DNA of 64,000 nt from Polynucleobacter sp. JS-Mosq-20-D10 (GCF_018687755.1 NZ_CP061305.1:124001-188000), one strand, 5' to 3'. Positions 43,770-53,583 are shown, counted from the first letter of the stretch. Made by a program: numbers and translations. Notes: a model not told the origin generated them from the letters alone.

Positions 43770-44684
43770 ATGATGAAGCAACGCACAATCGCCGCCCCGA
43801 TTAAAACCGTGGGGATTGGCTTGCACTCTGGGCGCAAGGTGACCTTATCTATTAAGCCTGCCCCGGTAAATTCAGGAATTGTATTTGTACGTGTAGATAC
43901 CCCGGAGCAATCGGTTGTACCGGCCACTGCTCTGGCGGTTTGCGATACCCGCTTAGCCTCCGTGATACAAAAGGATGGCGTGCGTGTCTCCACTGTGGAG
44001 CATTTGCTTTCAGCTTGTGCGGGCCTAGGACTTGATAATTTATTAATTGAGCTTGATGGCGAAGAGGTGCCCATCATGGATGGCAGCGCAGCCTCATTTT
44101 TGTTTCTAATGGAATCAGCCGGTATAGCTGAGCAAGAAGCTTCCAGACACTTTGTGGTGATTAAAAAACCTGTAGAGGTGAAGGAAGGCGATAAGCTTGC
44201 ACGCCTAGAGCCTTTCTTCGGTTTTAAGTTGGACTTCACCATTGACTTTAAACATCCGGCAGTAGATAAAACTGGTCAACGTTTTGTGGTGGACTTTGCT
44301 GAGCATGCTTATCGTAGTGAGATTGGTCGTGCCCGAACCTTTGGCTTTGCTCACGAGGTTGAGGCCTTGCGAGAAATGGGATTGGCGCGAGGCGGAAGCT
44401 TGGATAACGCGATCGTGCTCGATGAGCATCGTATTCTCAATAACGAAGAGTTACGTTACGAAGACGAGTTTGTGCGTCATAAAATCTTGGATGCCATTGG
44501 CGACCTATATTTAGTTGGGCATCCGATTGTGGGTTCCTATGTTGCTGAAAAATCAGGACATGCCTTAAATAACGCGCTCTTGCGTAAGCTTTTGGAAGAT
44601 CCTAGCTCTTATGAAATTAGCAGTTTTACGGAAAATAAGGCTCCCGCAGCCTATTCCAAAGAGAGTCAACCCCTCTTTTTCTAG
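43770..44684 (+). CDS. lpxC: UDP-3-O-acyl-N-acetylglucosamine deacetylase
   Basis: 304-residue zinc hydrolase for the committed step of lipid A synthesis. Zinc ligand His78 lies in VEHLLSA, GEEVPIMDGSA follows, and HKILDAIGDLYLVGHP carries the other His and Asp ligands. The N terminus QRTIAAPIKTVGIGLHSG is typical. Two consecutive ATGs could start it. No clear ribosome-binding site is present. Its stop is two bases from that of the opposite dciA-like gene. Confidence 0.97.
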   Translation: MMKQRTIAAPIKTVGIGLHSGRKVTLSIKPAPVNSGIVFVRVDTPEQSVVPATALAVCDTRLASVIQKDGVRVSTVEHLLSACAGLGLDNLLIELDGEEVPIMDGSAASFLFLMESAGIAEQEASRHFVVIKKPVEVKEGDKLARLEPFFGFKLDFTIDFKHPAVDKTGQRFVVDFAEHAYRSEIGRARTFGFAHEVEALREMGLARGGSLDNAIVLDEHRILNNEELRYEDEFVRHKILDAIGDLYLVGHPIVGSYVAEKSGHALNNALLRKLLEDPSSYEISSFTENKAPAAYSKESQPLFF

Positions 44685-44686
44685 GT

Positions 44687-45190
44687 TTATTTAGGCTTGC
44701 TCTGAAGTAGGCGTTCAACCGCCTTATGTAGATCCGAATCAGGTGCTAATTTATTCAATAATGATTCCCAAGAAGCCCTTGCAACAGCATTGAAGCCTCT
44801 TGGTTTTTGCTTAGCCTGGAGTCCCTCGCGAGGCTTGATTTCCCAGTTGGGTGGCACTGGCTTAAGGCGTACCTTAATGCTAGCGCAGACAATTCCTTTT
44901 TTAGCTAACTCGTTGATTAAACTGGGTAAAACTTGCTGAAGACGGGTCGCAATACTCGCTCCGTTTACTAGTAAAAAGAGCTCATTTTGAGCTCCAGAAC
45001 GCCACCCAGCCTCAATTTTGGGCGCTAAATTGTCTAAATCTAATTCGAATAGAGCCCCTTTCAGGGCAATTTTAAGTTTGGCCAGATCTTCGGTTTTGGC
45101 AAGAATTCCACCCAAGCCCTCCGACTCGCGCAAATACTCCAACCAGTCATGGGCGGCTTTCGTACGAATAGGTTTAGGGGCAAAGTTCAT
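44687..45190 (-). CDS. DciA-like protein (DUF721)
   Basis: 167 residues from the chosen ATG. The N-terminal half with WLEYLRESEGLGGILAKTEDL and the LVNGASIATRLQQVLPSLINEL segment resemble the DciA/DUF721 fold, whose members help load the DnaB helicase in bacteria without DnaC. A gene of this family between lpxC and secA is typical of Betaproteobacteria. A TTG at 45220 could add ten residues. Family call rests on context plus modest sequence likeness. Confidence 0.6.
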   Translation of the reverse strand: MNFAPKPIRTKAAHDWLEYLRESEGLGGILAKTEDLAKLKIALKGALFELDLDNLAPKIEAGWRSGAQNELFLLVNGASIATRLQQVLPSLINELAKKGIVCASIKVRLKPVPPNWEIKPREGLQAKQKPRGFNAVARASWESLLNKLAPDSDLHKAVERLLQSKPK

Positions 45191-45244
45191 ATAAAAAGAG
45201 GGTGCGGGTGATAAACTCAAGTTCTTAATTTACTTCAATATCCC

Positions 45245-48010
45245 ATGGTAATCGGTCTTCTTAAAACCCTGGTCGGCAGTCGTAACGACCGCCTCTTAAA
45301 ACAGTATCGCAAAGTAGTTGCTAAAGTTAGCGCTTTCGAGCCTAGCCTGCAAGCTTTGGATGATGCCGCACTGCAAGCAAAAACTGCTGAGTTCAAGTCA
45401 CGTTTAGCCGCAGGTGAGTCATTGGATGATATTGCTCCAGAAGCTTTCGCTGTAGTTCGTGAAGCAAGTACACGAGTGATGAAGATGCGCCATTTTGATG
45501 CGCAGATGATGGGTGGCCTTGCACTACATCAAGGCAAGATTGCTGAAATGGGAACTGGTGAAGGTAAGACCTTAACTGCTACGCTCCCTGTCTATTTAAA
45601 TGCCCTCACAGGTAAGGGTGTTCACGTCATTACAGTAAACGATTACTTGGCTCAGCGCGATGCCGAGTGGATGTCAACGCTCTATAACTTCCTGGGAATG
45701 AAGGTTGGTGTGAATCTATCTCAAATGGATCACACCACTAAGCAAGAGGCTTACGCAGCTGATATTACCTACGGAACCAATAACGAATTTGGTTTTGATT
45801 ACCTTCGTGACAACATGGTGCAAGACTTGGGTCAGCGTGTTCAGCGTGGCCTAGCCTATGCAATTGTTGACGAGGTTGACTCTATTTTGATTGATGAGGC
45901 GCGCACCCCATTGATCATTTCGGGTCAGGCTGAAGACCATACTGATTTGTATATTAAGATCAATGCATTGCCGGCTTATCTGGAGCGCCAAATCGGTGAA
46001 GAGAAAGCAGATGGCACTGGTGTTGAAAAGCCAGGCGACTACTGGGTTGATGAAAAGTCCCATCAAGTTTATTTAACAGAGCGCGGCCATGACAAGGCTG
46101 AGACAGTCTTAGTTGAGATTGGCGCCTTGAATGATGGCGACTCCTTGTACGCCCCACAAAATATTACTTTGATGCACCACGTTTACGCAGCACTGCGTGC
46201 GCATACTCTTTACAACCGCGATCAGCAATATGTCGTTCAAAATAATGAAGTCATCATTGTTGATGAGTTCACGGGACGCTTAATGCAGGGTCGTCGTTGG
46301 TCTGATGGTTTGCATCAAGCTGTAGAAGCAAAAGAAGGTGTGCAGATTCAGAATGAGAATCAGACCCTAGCCACGATCACTTTCCAGAACTACTTCAGGA
46401 TGTATGGCAAGTTGGCCGGTATGACTGGTACTGCCGATACTGAAGCTTATGAGTTCAAGGAAATCTATAGTCTTGAGACTGTAGTCATTCCTCCAAATCG
46501 TATTAGCCAAAGAAAAGATCGCCAAGATCAGATCTATAAGACATCACGCGAGCGTTACGATGCAGTGATTAAGGATATTGAGGATTGTTACAAGCGTGGG
46601 CAGCCTGTCTTGGTGGGTACAACTTCGATTGAGAACTCAGAACTCATTGCAGGTTTGTTAGGGCAGCGTCAACTATCCCATCAGGTCTTGAATGCGAAAC
46701 AGCATGCTCGCGAAGCCGAGATCATCGCTCAAGCTGGTAGACCTAAGATGATCACCATTGCTACCAATATGGCGGGCCGTGGAACAGATATCGTTTTGGG
46801 CGGCAATGTTGGTAAGCAATCTTCCTTAATTGAGGCCGATGCTGCTCTTTCAGATGCAGAAAAAGCGGCCAAGATTAAGACCTTGCAGGATGAGTGGCAA
46901 AGCTTGCATGATCAAGTGTTAGTTGCTGGTGGTTTGCATATTATTGGTACAGAGCGCCACGAGAGTCGTCGTATCGATAATCAGCTTCGTGGTCGTGCTG
47001 GTCGTCAGGGTGACCCAGGCTCTTCCCGCTTCTATCTTTCTTTAGATGATTCGCTTTTACGTATTTTTGCTGGTGATCGTCTGCGCGCAGTCATGGATCG
47101 TCTCAAGATGCCGGATGGCGAGCCGATTGAAGCGGGTATGGTGACTCGCTCTATTGAGTCTGCTCAGCGCAAGGTTGAAGGTCGCAACTTTGATATTCGT
47201 AAGCAATTATTGGAATACGACGACGTTGCTAATGATCAGCGTAAAGAAACTTATCGACTCAGAAATGAGGTATTGGAAAGTAGCGATGTTGGAGATCTGA
47301 TTGCTAACTTGCGCGAAGATGTATTGCGTGGCATTTGCGCTCTATATATTCCTTTGGAGTCTATGGAGGAGCAATGGGACTTACTTGGCCTAGAGAATGT
47401 ATTAGCTAGCGACTGGGGTTTAACGGTCGATCTGAAAAATTGGGTTGAAAATGCTGCTTCTATGGACGATGAGCAAATTGTTAATCGTGTACTAGCAGTC
47501 GCAAAAGAAATTTATGATGCAAAAGTAGAACTTTCCGGACGCACATCTTTCGCTGGGTTTGAGCGCTCAGTTTTGCTCTACAGTTTAGATACCCATTGGC
47601 GTGAACACTTAGCTGCCTTAGATCATTTGCGCCAAGGCATCCATTTACGTGGCTATGCTCAAAAGGATCCAAAGCAGGAGTACCGCCGCGAAGCATTTGA
47701 GCTGTATGGTGAGCTACTCAATGTCATCAAGAATGATGTTGTGAAAAGCATCATGACGGTGCAGATTCGTAGTGCCAGTGAGTTAGATCAGGCCTCCGAG
47801 TCAATCAATGAGGATTTAGCCAAACTCTCAGATGTGCAATATCAACATGCCGATGCAGATCTTGAAGTAGCTGGGTCGACTGGCGATCGTGGCGCAGCCA
47901 TCGAAATTGCTCCAGCCCCATTACGTTCTGGTCCTAAGGTGGGTCGCAATGATCCTTGTACCTGCGGAAGTGGTAAGAAGTACAAGAACTGCTGCGGCGC
48001 GTTAAGTTAA
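45245..48010 (+). CDS. secA: Preprotein translocase ATPase SecA
   Basis: 921-residue motor of Sec export. Walker A GTGEGKT at 103-109, Walker B region VDEVDSILIDEARTPLIIS, TGTADTEAYEF, NMAGRGTDIVLGGN, the helicase motif RGRAGRQGDPG, and a C-terminal zinc and SecB-binding motif CTCGSGKKYKNCCG. Full length. Faces away from the dciA-like gene; followed by a hairpin at 48030-48051. Confidence 0.98.
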   Translation: MVIGLLKTLVGSRNDRLLKQYRKVVAKVSAFEPSLQALDDAALQAKTAEFKSRLAAGESLDDIAPEAFAVVREASTRVMKMRHFDAQMMGGLALHQGKIAEMGTGEGKTLTATLPVYLNALTGKGVHVITVNDYLAQRDAEWMSTLYNFLGMKVGVNLSQMDHTTKQEAYAADITYGTNNEFGFDYLRDNMVQDLGQRVQRGLAYAIVDEVDSILIDEARTPLIISGQAEDHTDLYIKINALPAYLERQIGEEKADGTGVEKPGDYWVDEKSHQVYLTERGHDKAETVLVEIGALNDGDSLYAPQNITLMHHVYAALRAHTLYNRDQQYVVQNNEVIIVDEFTGRLMQGRRWSDGLHQAVEAKEGVQIQNENQTLATITFQNYFRMYGKLAGMTGTADTEAYEFKEIYSLETVVIPPNRISQRKDRQDQIYKTSRERYDAVIKDIEDCYKRGQPVLVGTTSIENSELIAGLLGQRQLSHQVLNAKQHAREAEIIAQAGRPKMITIATNMAGRGTDIVLGGNVGKQSSLIEADAALSDAEKAAKIKTLQDEWQSLHDQVLVAGGLHIIGTERHESRRIDNQLRGRAGRQGDPGSSRFYLSLDDSLLRIFAGDRLRAVMDRLKMPDGEPIEAGMVTRSIESAQRKVEGRNFDIRKQLLEYDDVANDQRKETYRLRNEVLESSDVGDLIANLREDVLRGICALYIPLESMEEQWDLLGLENVLASDWGLTVDLKNWVENAASMDDEQIVNRVLAVAKEIYDAKVELSGRTSFAGFERSVLLYSLDTHWREHLAALDHLRQGIHLRGYAQKDPKQEYRREAFELYGELLNVIKNDVVKSIMTVQIRSASELDQASESINEDLAKLSDVQYQHADADLEVAGSTGDRGAAIEIAPAPLRSGPKVGRNDPCTCGSGKKYKNCCGALS

Positions 48011-48029
48011 GCCGAATAGAATTTAAAAG

Positions 48030-48051
48030 GAGCTGCCAGACCTGGCAGCTC
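48030..48051 (+). terminator. Hairpin after secA without T-run
   Basis: A nine-base perfect stem (48030-48038 with 48043-48051) closes a GACC loop 20 bases after the secA stop. There is no U-tract, so it may stabilise the mRNA end or act with Rho rather than as an intrinsic terminator. The argJ gene starts 30 bases later. Confidence 0.45.
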
Positions 48052-48080
48052 TGCAATGTCTCCTCTACAATTGTCAGATC

Positions 48081-49316
48081 ATGACAGTCAACCTACCGCT
48101 CCCCCAAAAAGACCAACTAAAGCCTGTTAAAGGTTTTCAGCTGGGTATCGCCGAAGCGGGTATCAAAAAAGCCAATCGCAAGGACTTATTGGTGATGACC
48201 TTGGTCCCCGGCTCACAAGTTGCCGGTGTTTTTACCTTAAATCGTTTCTGCGCTGCGCCGGTTCAGGTTTGCCGAGAGCATTTGGCTTTGGATGGTGCTA
48301 AAGGCGAGATTCGGGCGCTGGTGGTGAATACGGGTAATGCCAATGCAGGAACGGGTGAACGGGGTATGAAAGATGCCTTGGGAACTTGTGCCGAGTTAGC
48401 AAAAGAGCTTAAGCTCAACCCAGAACAAATTCTGCCATTTTCAACTGGCGTGATTTTAGAACCACTTCCAATTGATAAATTGATTTCTGCCTTACCGAAA
48501 GCAGTTACCAATCTAGACGAAGACCATTGGTTTGATGCAGCAGAAGCCATCATGACAACAGATACGCAGCCTAAGGCGACGTCGATGATGGTGCAAACTC
48601 CAGCTGGCCCCGTGACAATTACTGGTATCTGCAAGGGTGCAGGAATGATTCACCCGAATATGGCAACTATGTTGGGATTCATCGCAACTGATGTTGGTTT
48701 TGCACCAGGCCTACTTGCTGCATTGACTCAAGAGGTTGCTGATCAATCATTTAACGCAATTACGATTGATGGCGATACCTCGACCAATGACTCATTCATC
48801 ATCATGGCAACTGGTCAATCAGCCGTGCAGATTAAATCAAAGGATGATGTTGGTTATGGTTTAGTTCGGACTGCATTAATTGATCTTGCACGTAAGCTTG
48901 CTCAAATGATTGTGAGAGATGGTGAGGGCGCAACAAAATTTATTACGATTAATGTTCAAGGCGGCAAGACTGTAGAGGAGTGTCGCTTAGTAGCGGAGGC
49001 AATCGCCCACTCACCTTTAGTAAAGACAGCCTTCTTTGCGAGCGATCCTAACTTAGGTCGTATCCTTGCTGCGATTGGCTATGCTGGAATTACTGATCTT
49101 AACGTGAACCAAGTGCAAATGTGGCTTGGAGATGTGTGGGTTGCCAAGAATGGTGGCCGCAATCCTGATTACCAAGAGGTTGACGGTCAAAGGGTAATGC
49201 AGGCTCCAGAAATTACTATAAAGATTGATCTAGGTCGCGGATCAGCGCAGCAGACAATGTGGACTTGTGATCTATCGCATGACTACGTTTCTATAAATGC
49301 TGATTACCGCTCATAG
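48081..49316 (+). CDS. argJ: Glutamate N-acetyltransferase / amino-acid acetyltransferase ArgJ
   Basis: 411-residue Ntn-fold enzyme of the arginine acetyl cycle. It is made as one chain that self-cleaves before the nucleophile Thr196 in HPNMATMLGF. NTGNANAGTG, KGAGMI, DGDTSTNDS and FASDPNLGRILAAIGYAG are standard motifs. The start has no ribosome-binding site; TACAAT lies nine bases upstream of the ATG. First gene of an argJ, DUF815, Nudix run. Confidence 0.96.
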   Translation: MTVNLPLPQKDQLKPVKGFQLGIAEAGIKKANRKDLLVMTLVPGSQVAGVFTLNRFCAAPVQVCREHLALDGAKGEIRALVVNTGNANAGTGERGMKDALGTCAELAKELKLNPEQILPFSTGVILEPLPIDKLISALPKAVTNLDEDHWFDAAEAIMTTDTQPKATSMMVQTPAGPVTITGICKGAGMIHPNMATMLGFIATDVGFAPGLLAALTQEVADQSFNAITIDGDTSTNDSFIIMATGQSAVQIKSKDDVGYGLVRTALIDLARKLAQMIVRDGEGATKFITINVQGGKTVEECRLVAEAIAHSPLVKTAFFASDPNLGRILAAIGYAGITDLNVNQVQMWLGDVWVAKNGGRNPDYQEVDGQRVMQAPEITIKIDLGRGSAQQTMWTCDLSHDYVSINADYRS

Positions 49317-49327
49317 GAACTCGTTAT

Positions 49328-50188
49328 ATGAATGAAAAATTAGAGCAACTTTTAAGTCATCTTGAAACGTTTTTACCTAAAACATTGACCGAAGAGCAGT
49401 GGAAATCTTCAACTGCTTTTAGATGGCGTCGTCGCGATAGTATCTTTGGGAGCATCGGTTTTTTGCAGGCGGTGAAGCATGTCGCTGATATCTCCTTTGA
49501 AGATCTAAAAAATATCGATCGTCAACGTGATGCGATTCGTGACAATACGAAAAATTTTATTCAGAAGAAGCCTGCTAACAATATTCTATTAACGGGCGCA
49601 CGTGGTACAGGAAAGTCATCGCTTATTAAAGCCAGCTTACATGAGTTTGCTAGCCAAGGCTTGCGCTTAGTTGAAGTTGAAAAAGAGCATTTAGCAGACT
49701 TAGCTGACATTACGGATTTATTAGCCGATCGTCCAGAGCGCTTTATTATTTTTTGTGATGACCTTTCATTTGAGGATGGTGAATCTGGTTATAAGGCGAT
49801 GAAGTCTGCTTTGGATGGATCTGTGTCAGCTCAAGTGGACAATATCTTAATTTATGCCACTTCTAACCGACGTCATCTCTTGCCTGAATATATGAAGGAC
49901 AACGAGGGTTATGTTCATGGCGATGATGGAGAAATTCATCCGGGTGAAGTCGTGGAAGAAAAAATTTCTCTATCAGAGCGTTTCGGTTTATGGCTCTCTT
50001 TCTATCCACCAAAACAAGATGAGTATCTAGAAATTGTGGCCCATTGGTTACGCCATTTTGGTTTAAGTGATGCGCAGATTGAGAGTGCTAGAGCTGATGC
50101 ATTGGTTTGGGCCTTAGAGCGTGGTTCGCGGTCTGGTCGTGTAGCTTGGCAGTTTGCTAAGCACTGGGCTGGTTCACATACCGCTTAA
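49328..50188 (+). CDS. DUF815-type P-loop ATPase
   Basis: 286 residues. Walker A GARGTGKSS at 90-98 and a Walker B-like FIIFCDDLSFE are clear, followed by YATSNRRHLLPE (sensor 1-like) and a C-terminal helical lid, as in AAA+ proteins of the DUF815 family. Function in bacteria is not established. The N-terminal 80 residues contain FRWRRRDSIFGSIGFL. It follows argJ by 11 bases and precedes the Nudix gene by 13, suggesting cotranscription. Confidence 0.8.
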   Translation: MNEKLEQLLSHLETFLPKTLTEEQWKSSTAFRWRRRDSIFGSIGFLQAVKHVADISFEDLKNIDRQRDAIRDNTKNFIQKKPANNILLTGARGTGKSSLIKASLHEFASQGLRLVEVEKEHLADLADITDLLADRPERFIIFCDDLSFEDGESGYKAMKSALDGSVSAQVDNILIYATSNRRHLLPEYMKDNEGYVHGDDGEIHPGEVVEEKISLSERFGLWLSFYPPKQDEYLEIVAHWLRHFGLSDAQIESARADALVWALERGSRSGRVAWQFAKHWAGSHTA

Positions 50189-50201
50189 TCATTGACGATT
50201 C

Positions 50202-50618
50202 ATGAGTGACGCTAATCGCCGTGTGACGGAAGTTGCTGCTGGAATTCTGTTGGATGCGGATGGTCGCTATCTTTTAGGTCAGCGTCCAGAGGGCAAACCT
50301 TATGCTGGCTACTGGGAAGTGCCGGGTGGAAAAATTGAAGCTGGTGAATCTGTTTTCGCAGCCCTGAAACGTGAATTGCAAGAAGAGCTTGGAATCGATA
50401 TTGAGTCTAGCGAAGAGTTGGTTATCTTAGAGCATGACTATCCACATGCTTATGTACGCTTGCATGTCAGTATCATTCGAAAATGGTCTGGTGTACCTAC
50501 AGGTTGTGAGGGTCAGGTGCTCTCTTGGCAGCTGCTTGGAGATGCGCTTCCGACGGTAGAGCCCTTATTACCGGCTGCATGGCCCATGCTAGAGAAGCTC
50601 AAACAGCTAAAGATTTAG
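50202..50618 (+). CDS. mutT: Nudix hydrolase, MutT-like (8-oxo-dGTP diphosphatase)
   Basis: 138 residues. The Nudix box GGKIEAGESVFAALKREL-EELG (about 45-67) is complete. VAAGILLDADGRYLLGQRPEGK at the start and the tail ending with PAAWPMLEKL resemble MutT, which cleans 8-oxo-dGTP from the nucleotide pool. Other Nudix substrates cannot be excluded. Its stop interlocks with that of zapD through TTAG. Confidence 0.85.
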   Translation: MSDANRRVTEVAAGILLDADGRYLLGQRPEGKPYAGYWEVPGGKIEAGESVFAALKRELQEELGIDIESSEELVILEHDYPHAYVRLHVSIIRKWSGVPTGCEGQVLSWQLLGDALPTVEPLLPAAWPMLEKLKQLKI

Positions 50619-51367
50619 AGCTGGCAGAGGGTGATTCTAAAAGGCACATCCTCATTTATAGTCTGCGGTTTTTTATCTTGATCAATCTTCAGAAAGCGAA
50701 TTGAGAGCAGATATTTATTGGCGCTGATCTCTGAGAAGAGGGTGTCATCCTCAACGGCAATGCGCATCAATTGGTATACCTTGCCTGATGGTGCTTGTTG
50801 GTAAGCACCATGATGTGCTAGTACGTCTTTAGCTTCGCCAGATTGGCGCAGTAATCTTAAGAAAATTTGACAAGCTTCATGCCATGGCAAAAGCGGTGCA
50901 ACGTATTTTTCTAACAACTCTCTACGCTGAGTCGAAGAAGTATTTTTCCAAGCATGGTAGCTAGGTAAATCAATCGGACTTGTTCCACCAGGAATAATTA
51001 GCCGAGTCCGAATAGCATTAAGCCACTCACTCTCGGTAATTGCAGCATTAGGCTTACCCACAGACTGATTAATATTTTGCGCAGCTTTGTCAATTTCAGA
51101 CAGTGTTTGTGTAAGCGCTTCTTGATCTACCTTTTGGGAGGACTTTAAGCCATTTAAGGCATATCTTTGGCGCTCAAATTCTTTAAGTAACAGGGACTTA
51201 ATATCGCCTCTAGAACCAATATCACCCAGGTCAAACAACATTGCAATCGCATTGTGGTGAAGTTCAGGGTCATCTGATCGGAGGAAGTGATTAAAGCGGG
51301 CGAACAAATACTCAAGACGAAGCATGCTTCGAACTAATTCATTGAAAGGGTATTCGTAGACAATCAC
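50615..51367 (-). CDS. zapD: Cell division protein ZapD
   Basis: 250 residues. N terminus YEYPFNELVRSMLRLEYLFARF and the central LIIPGGTSPIDLPSYHAW are ZapD (formerly DUF1342) hallmarks. ZapD cross-links FtsZ filaments through the FtsZ C-terminal peptide. It follows coaE by 11 bases, the usual order pilD-coaE-zapD; yacG, which often comes next, is absent and the Nudix gene stands opposite. Confidence 0.94.
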   Translation of the reverse strand: MIVYEYPFNELVRSMLRLEYLFARFNHFLRSDDPELHHNAIAMLFDLGDIGSRGDIKSLLLKEFERQRYALNGLKSSQKVDQEALTQTLSEIDKAAQNINQSVGKPNAAITESEWLNAIRTRLIIPGGTSPIDLPSYHAWKNTSSTQRRELLEKYVAPLLPWHEACQIFLRLLRQSGEAKDVLAHHGAYQQAPSGKVYQLMRIAVEDDTLFSEISANKYLLSIRFLKIDQDKKPQTINEDVPFRITLCQL

Positions 51368-51378
51368 AAGCCTATATT

Positions 51379-52065
51379 CTATGACGAACTTAAAGGTTCT
51401 TCTAAAATTTTGAGCAATTGATGGTGCAGTTTTAAAACCGCTGGTTTGAGCTCATCTAAGCTACCTTGATTTTCAATTACAGCATTGGCTGCTGTTAGGC
51501 GAACATTTCGGCTAGTTTGCGCTTTGAGAATATTTTCCACATCTGAGCGTGTCATATTGTTGCGGTGCATCACTCGTTGGATTTGGGTTTCTTCTGGGCA
51601 ATCTACCACCACTAGATAGTCAATTAGCTTGATCCAAAATCCAGATTCAATTAGCAGGGGAACCACAAAAACAAGGTAGGGCACTCCAGACTTGGCCATT
51701 TCATGGGCTTGCTTGGCAGTTTCCTCTTGAATCAAGGGGTGGGTGATTTGCTCTAAAACCTGACGAGCACTGGGATCTTCAAAGACTAGAGTCCGCATTT
51801 TAGGTCGATTAAGAGCGCCTTGGGGATCAATAAAGTCAGCCCCGAAGGCCTTGGTAATCAGTGGAATAGCTTTTCCGCCAGGGGCAGTGATTTGATGTGA
51901 GATCTTATCTGTATCAATCGTGCCAGCCCCGTACCCGCCCAGCAGGTCACTAACTGCAGTTTTTCCAGACCCAATGCCACCGGTTAAGCCAATGAGAGGA
52001 ATTTTCCCTTTCAAGGCTTTTAGATCAGATTGGGCAGAATCAAAGTTTGAATGAGTTGAGGCCAT
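51379..52065 (-). CDS. coaE: Dephospho-CoA kinase
   Basis: 228-residue P-loop kinase for the final step of coenzyme A synthesis. ATP loop GGIGSGKT at 29-36, DTDKISHQ, HPLIQEE and the C-terminal lid are typical. The ATG start overlaps pilD by 46 bases and gives about 20 residues more than usual. A TTG at 52014, just after the pilD stop, would restore the normal N terminus and cannot be excluded. Confidence 0.94.
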   Translation of the reverse strand: MASTHSNFDSAQSDLKALKGKIPLIGLTGGIGSGKTAVSDLLGGYGAGTIDTDKISHQITAPGGKAIPLITKAFGADFIDPQGALNRPKMRTLVFEDPSARQVLEQITHPLIQEETAKQAHEMAKSGVPYLVFVVPLLIESGFWIKLIDYLVVVDCPEETQIQRVMHRNNMTRSDVENILKAQTSRNVRLTAANAVIENQGSLDELKPAVLKLHHQLLKILEEPLSSS

Positions 52066-52520
52066 AACAACTCAATGATGCCAGCAATAGCTAAAAAGGG
52101 GCCAAAAGGAAATGCTTTCTGTAAATGATGTCCATGCAATTTGAGCAAAATGATGCCACCCAGCATTCCCGTAACGGAAGCCATCAAGAGAATGCTGGGT
52201 AGGGCGCTCCAGCCTAACCAGGAACCCAGTGCCGCCAGGAGCTTGGCATCACCCATGCCAATACCATCGCGGTTTTTCAGGAGGCGATAGCCAGTATTTA
52301 ATGCCCATAGCAAACCGTACCCTAGAAATGCTCCAATGAATGCAGAGCTTGGGGTAGCAAAGCGCAAGTCTGAGAATACGTTAAAAGCAATACCTAGAAT
52401 GATCAAGGGGAAGGTGATTGCATTCGGCAAACGGAAAGTGTGCCAATCGATATGAGCTAAGTACAGTAAAGCCAGTATCAGTAGAGATTGAATTATCCAG
52501 ATGATTATTTTGGGATCCAC
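52020..52520 (-). CDS. pilD: Prepilin peptidase (A24), compact form without N-terminal domain
   Basis: 166 residues with about six membrane helices. Both catalytic aspartates of A24 peptidases are present: Asp25 in HIDWHTFRLPN and Asp91 in GMGDAKLLAALG. PilD proteins are usually 260-290 residues with an N-terminal cysteine-rich methyltransferase-associated region; that part is missing and the gene starts (GTG) on the pilC stop. It would cleave prepilin leaders at the inner membrane. Confidence 0.85.
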   Translation of the reverse strand: MDPKIIIWIIQSLLILALLYLAHIDWHTFRLPNAITFPLIILGIAFNVFSDLRFATPSSAFIGAFLGYGLLWALNTGYRLLKNRDGIGMGDAKLLAALGSWLGWSALPSILLMASVTGMLGGIILLKLHGHHLQKAFPFGPFLAIAGIIELLWPQLIQTLILPNLI

Positions 52521-53578
52521 TAAACGATTTTTCCTAAACTAAATATGGGTAGATATAGGATTATGACTAAGGTACCAATAATGGCACCAACAAAGAGAAT
52601 TAATGCGGGTTCTAAACTTTGACTGAGTGTATTGAGTCGGCAACTCAGCTGGGATGCTAGAGTTGTAGCGCGCTTATTTAACATCTCAGCCAATGCGCCA
52701 CTTTCAGCGCCAAAGTGAAGTAGCAGTAATGTTTCTACATCAAGAATTCTTGACTTAGGATCGGCTCGTTTGAGTGATTCTCCCAAGGGCCAGCCACGAG
52801 TGAGGTGTTTAAATATCTCAGCACTGAAGTCATGACTCACCCAGTGATTGGAGGACTGTGCGGTAACCCTGAGCGCATCTGGGAGTGGTAAGCCAGTTTC
52901 CAAGAGATGCCCTAAAGTTCGACACCAATGGCTAAGTGTCGCTAGCCTAAACAAGCTGCCAAAAAATGGAATGCGCAGTAAGAGGGCATCACAATTTTTT
53001 TGGAGTGAGCTTGATTTGAGCCAGATATACACAAAGCCTGTGGCCATGAAGAGAATGCTCAGCAATATTTCCATAAAGTAATTTTGAATGCCTGTAGAAA
53101 TGAAGATGAGGATTCTGGTTGGCGCTGGTAGCTCAGCCTGAAAGTGCCCAAAAACCTCTTTAAATACCGGCACAACCCAAATCATCATGACTAGGACAAG
53201 CAGAAAAGATGTTACTAAGGTAATGATGGGATATGTTAGTGACTGCTGTATTTTTCTTCGCAACTCAATCTGGGCTTCCAGTTGTTGTGAAATTGTGTGT
53301 AGCGCCAAGCCCAGATCACCTGTTCTCTCGCTGACCCTGATGAGGTTAGAAAACTCTGGGGAAAATTTTCCATCCTGTGCACTCAGGCAAAAAGATAAGC
53401 TATTACCCTTTTGAAGTAGTGCACGAATATCTTCCAGCCAAGCTTGCCAGGGTTTTGGTGCAGACTGAATTAATAGCTGGATGGCATTGAGCAAGGGAAG
53501 TCCAGCCTGAAGAAGGACAAGCATCTGTTGCGCAAAATGTAGTTGCTCAGACTTACTGAGTTTTTTCTTGAAAAGCAT
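52520..53578 (-). CDS. pilC: Type IV pilus/type II secretion inner-membrane platform protein (GspF/PilC)
   Basis: 352 residues with two repeated T2SSF domains. The first begins FAQQMLVLLQAGLPLLNAIQLL, the second near FRLATLSHWCRTLGHLLETGLPLPDAL; three hydrophobic spans lie between and at the end. It forms the platform on which PilB acts. An upstream TTG at 53593 overlaps the pilB stop and would add five residues. Confidence 0.88.
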   Translation of the reverse strand: MLFKKKLSKSEQLHFAQQMLVLLQAGLPLLNAIQLLIQSAPKPWQAWLEDIRALLQKGNSLSFCLSAQDGKFSPEFSNLIRVSERTGDLGLALHTISQQLEAQIELRRKIQQSLTYPIITLVTSFLLVLVMMIWVVPVFKEVFGHFQAELPAPTRILIFISTGIQNYFMEILLSILFMATGFVYIWLKSSSLQKNCDALLLRIPFFGSLFRLATLSHWCRTLGHLLETGLPLPDALRVTAQSSNHWVSHDFSAEIFKHLTRGWPLGESLKRADPKSRILDVETLLLLHFGAESGALAEMLNKRATTLASQLSCRLNTLSQSLEPALILFVGAIIGTLVIILYLPIFSLGKIV

Positions 53579-53583
53579 TCGGA

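Noticed and set aside
43739..44242. 167-codon minus-strand open frame opposite lpxC
   Set aside because: Shadow of lpxC with no recognisable domain; starts inside lpxC without a start signal.
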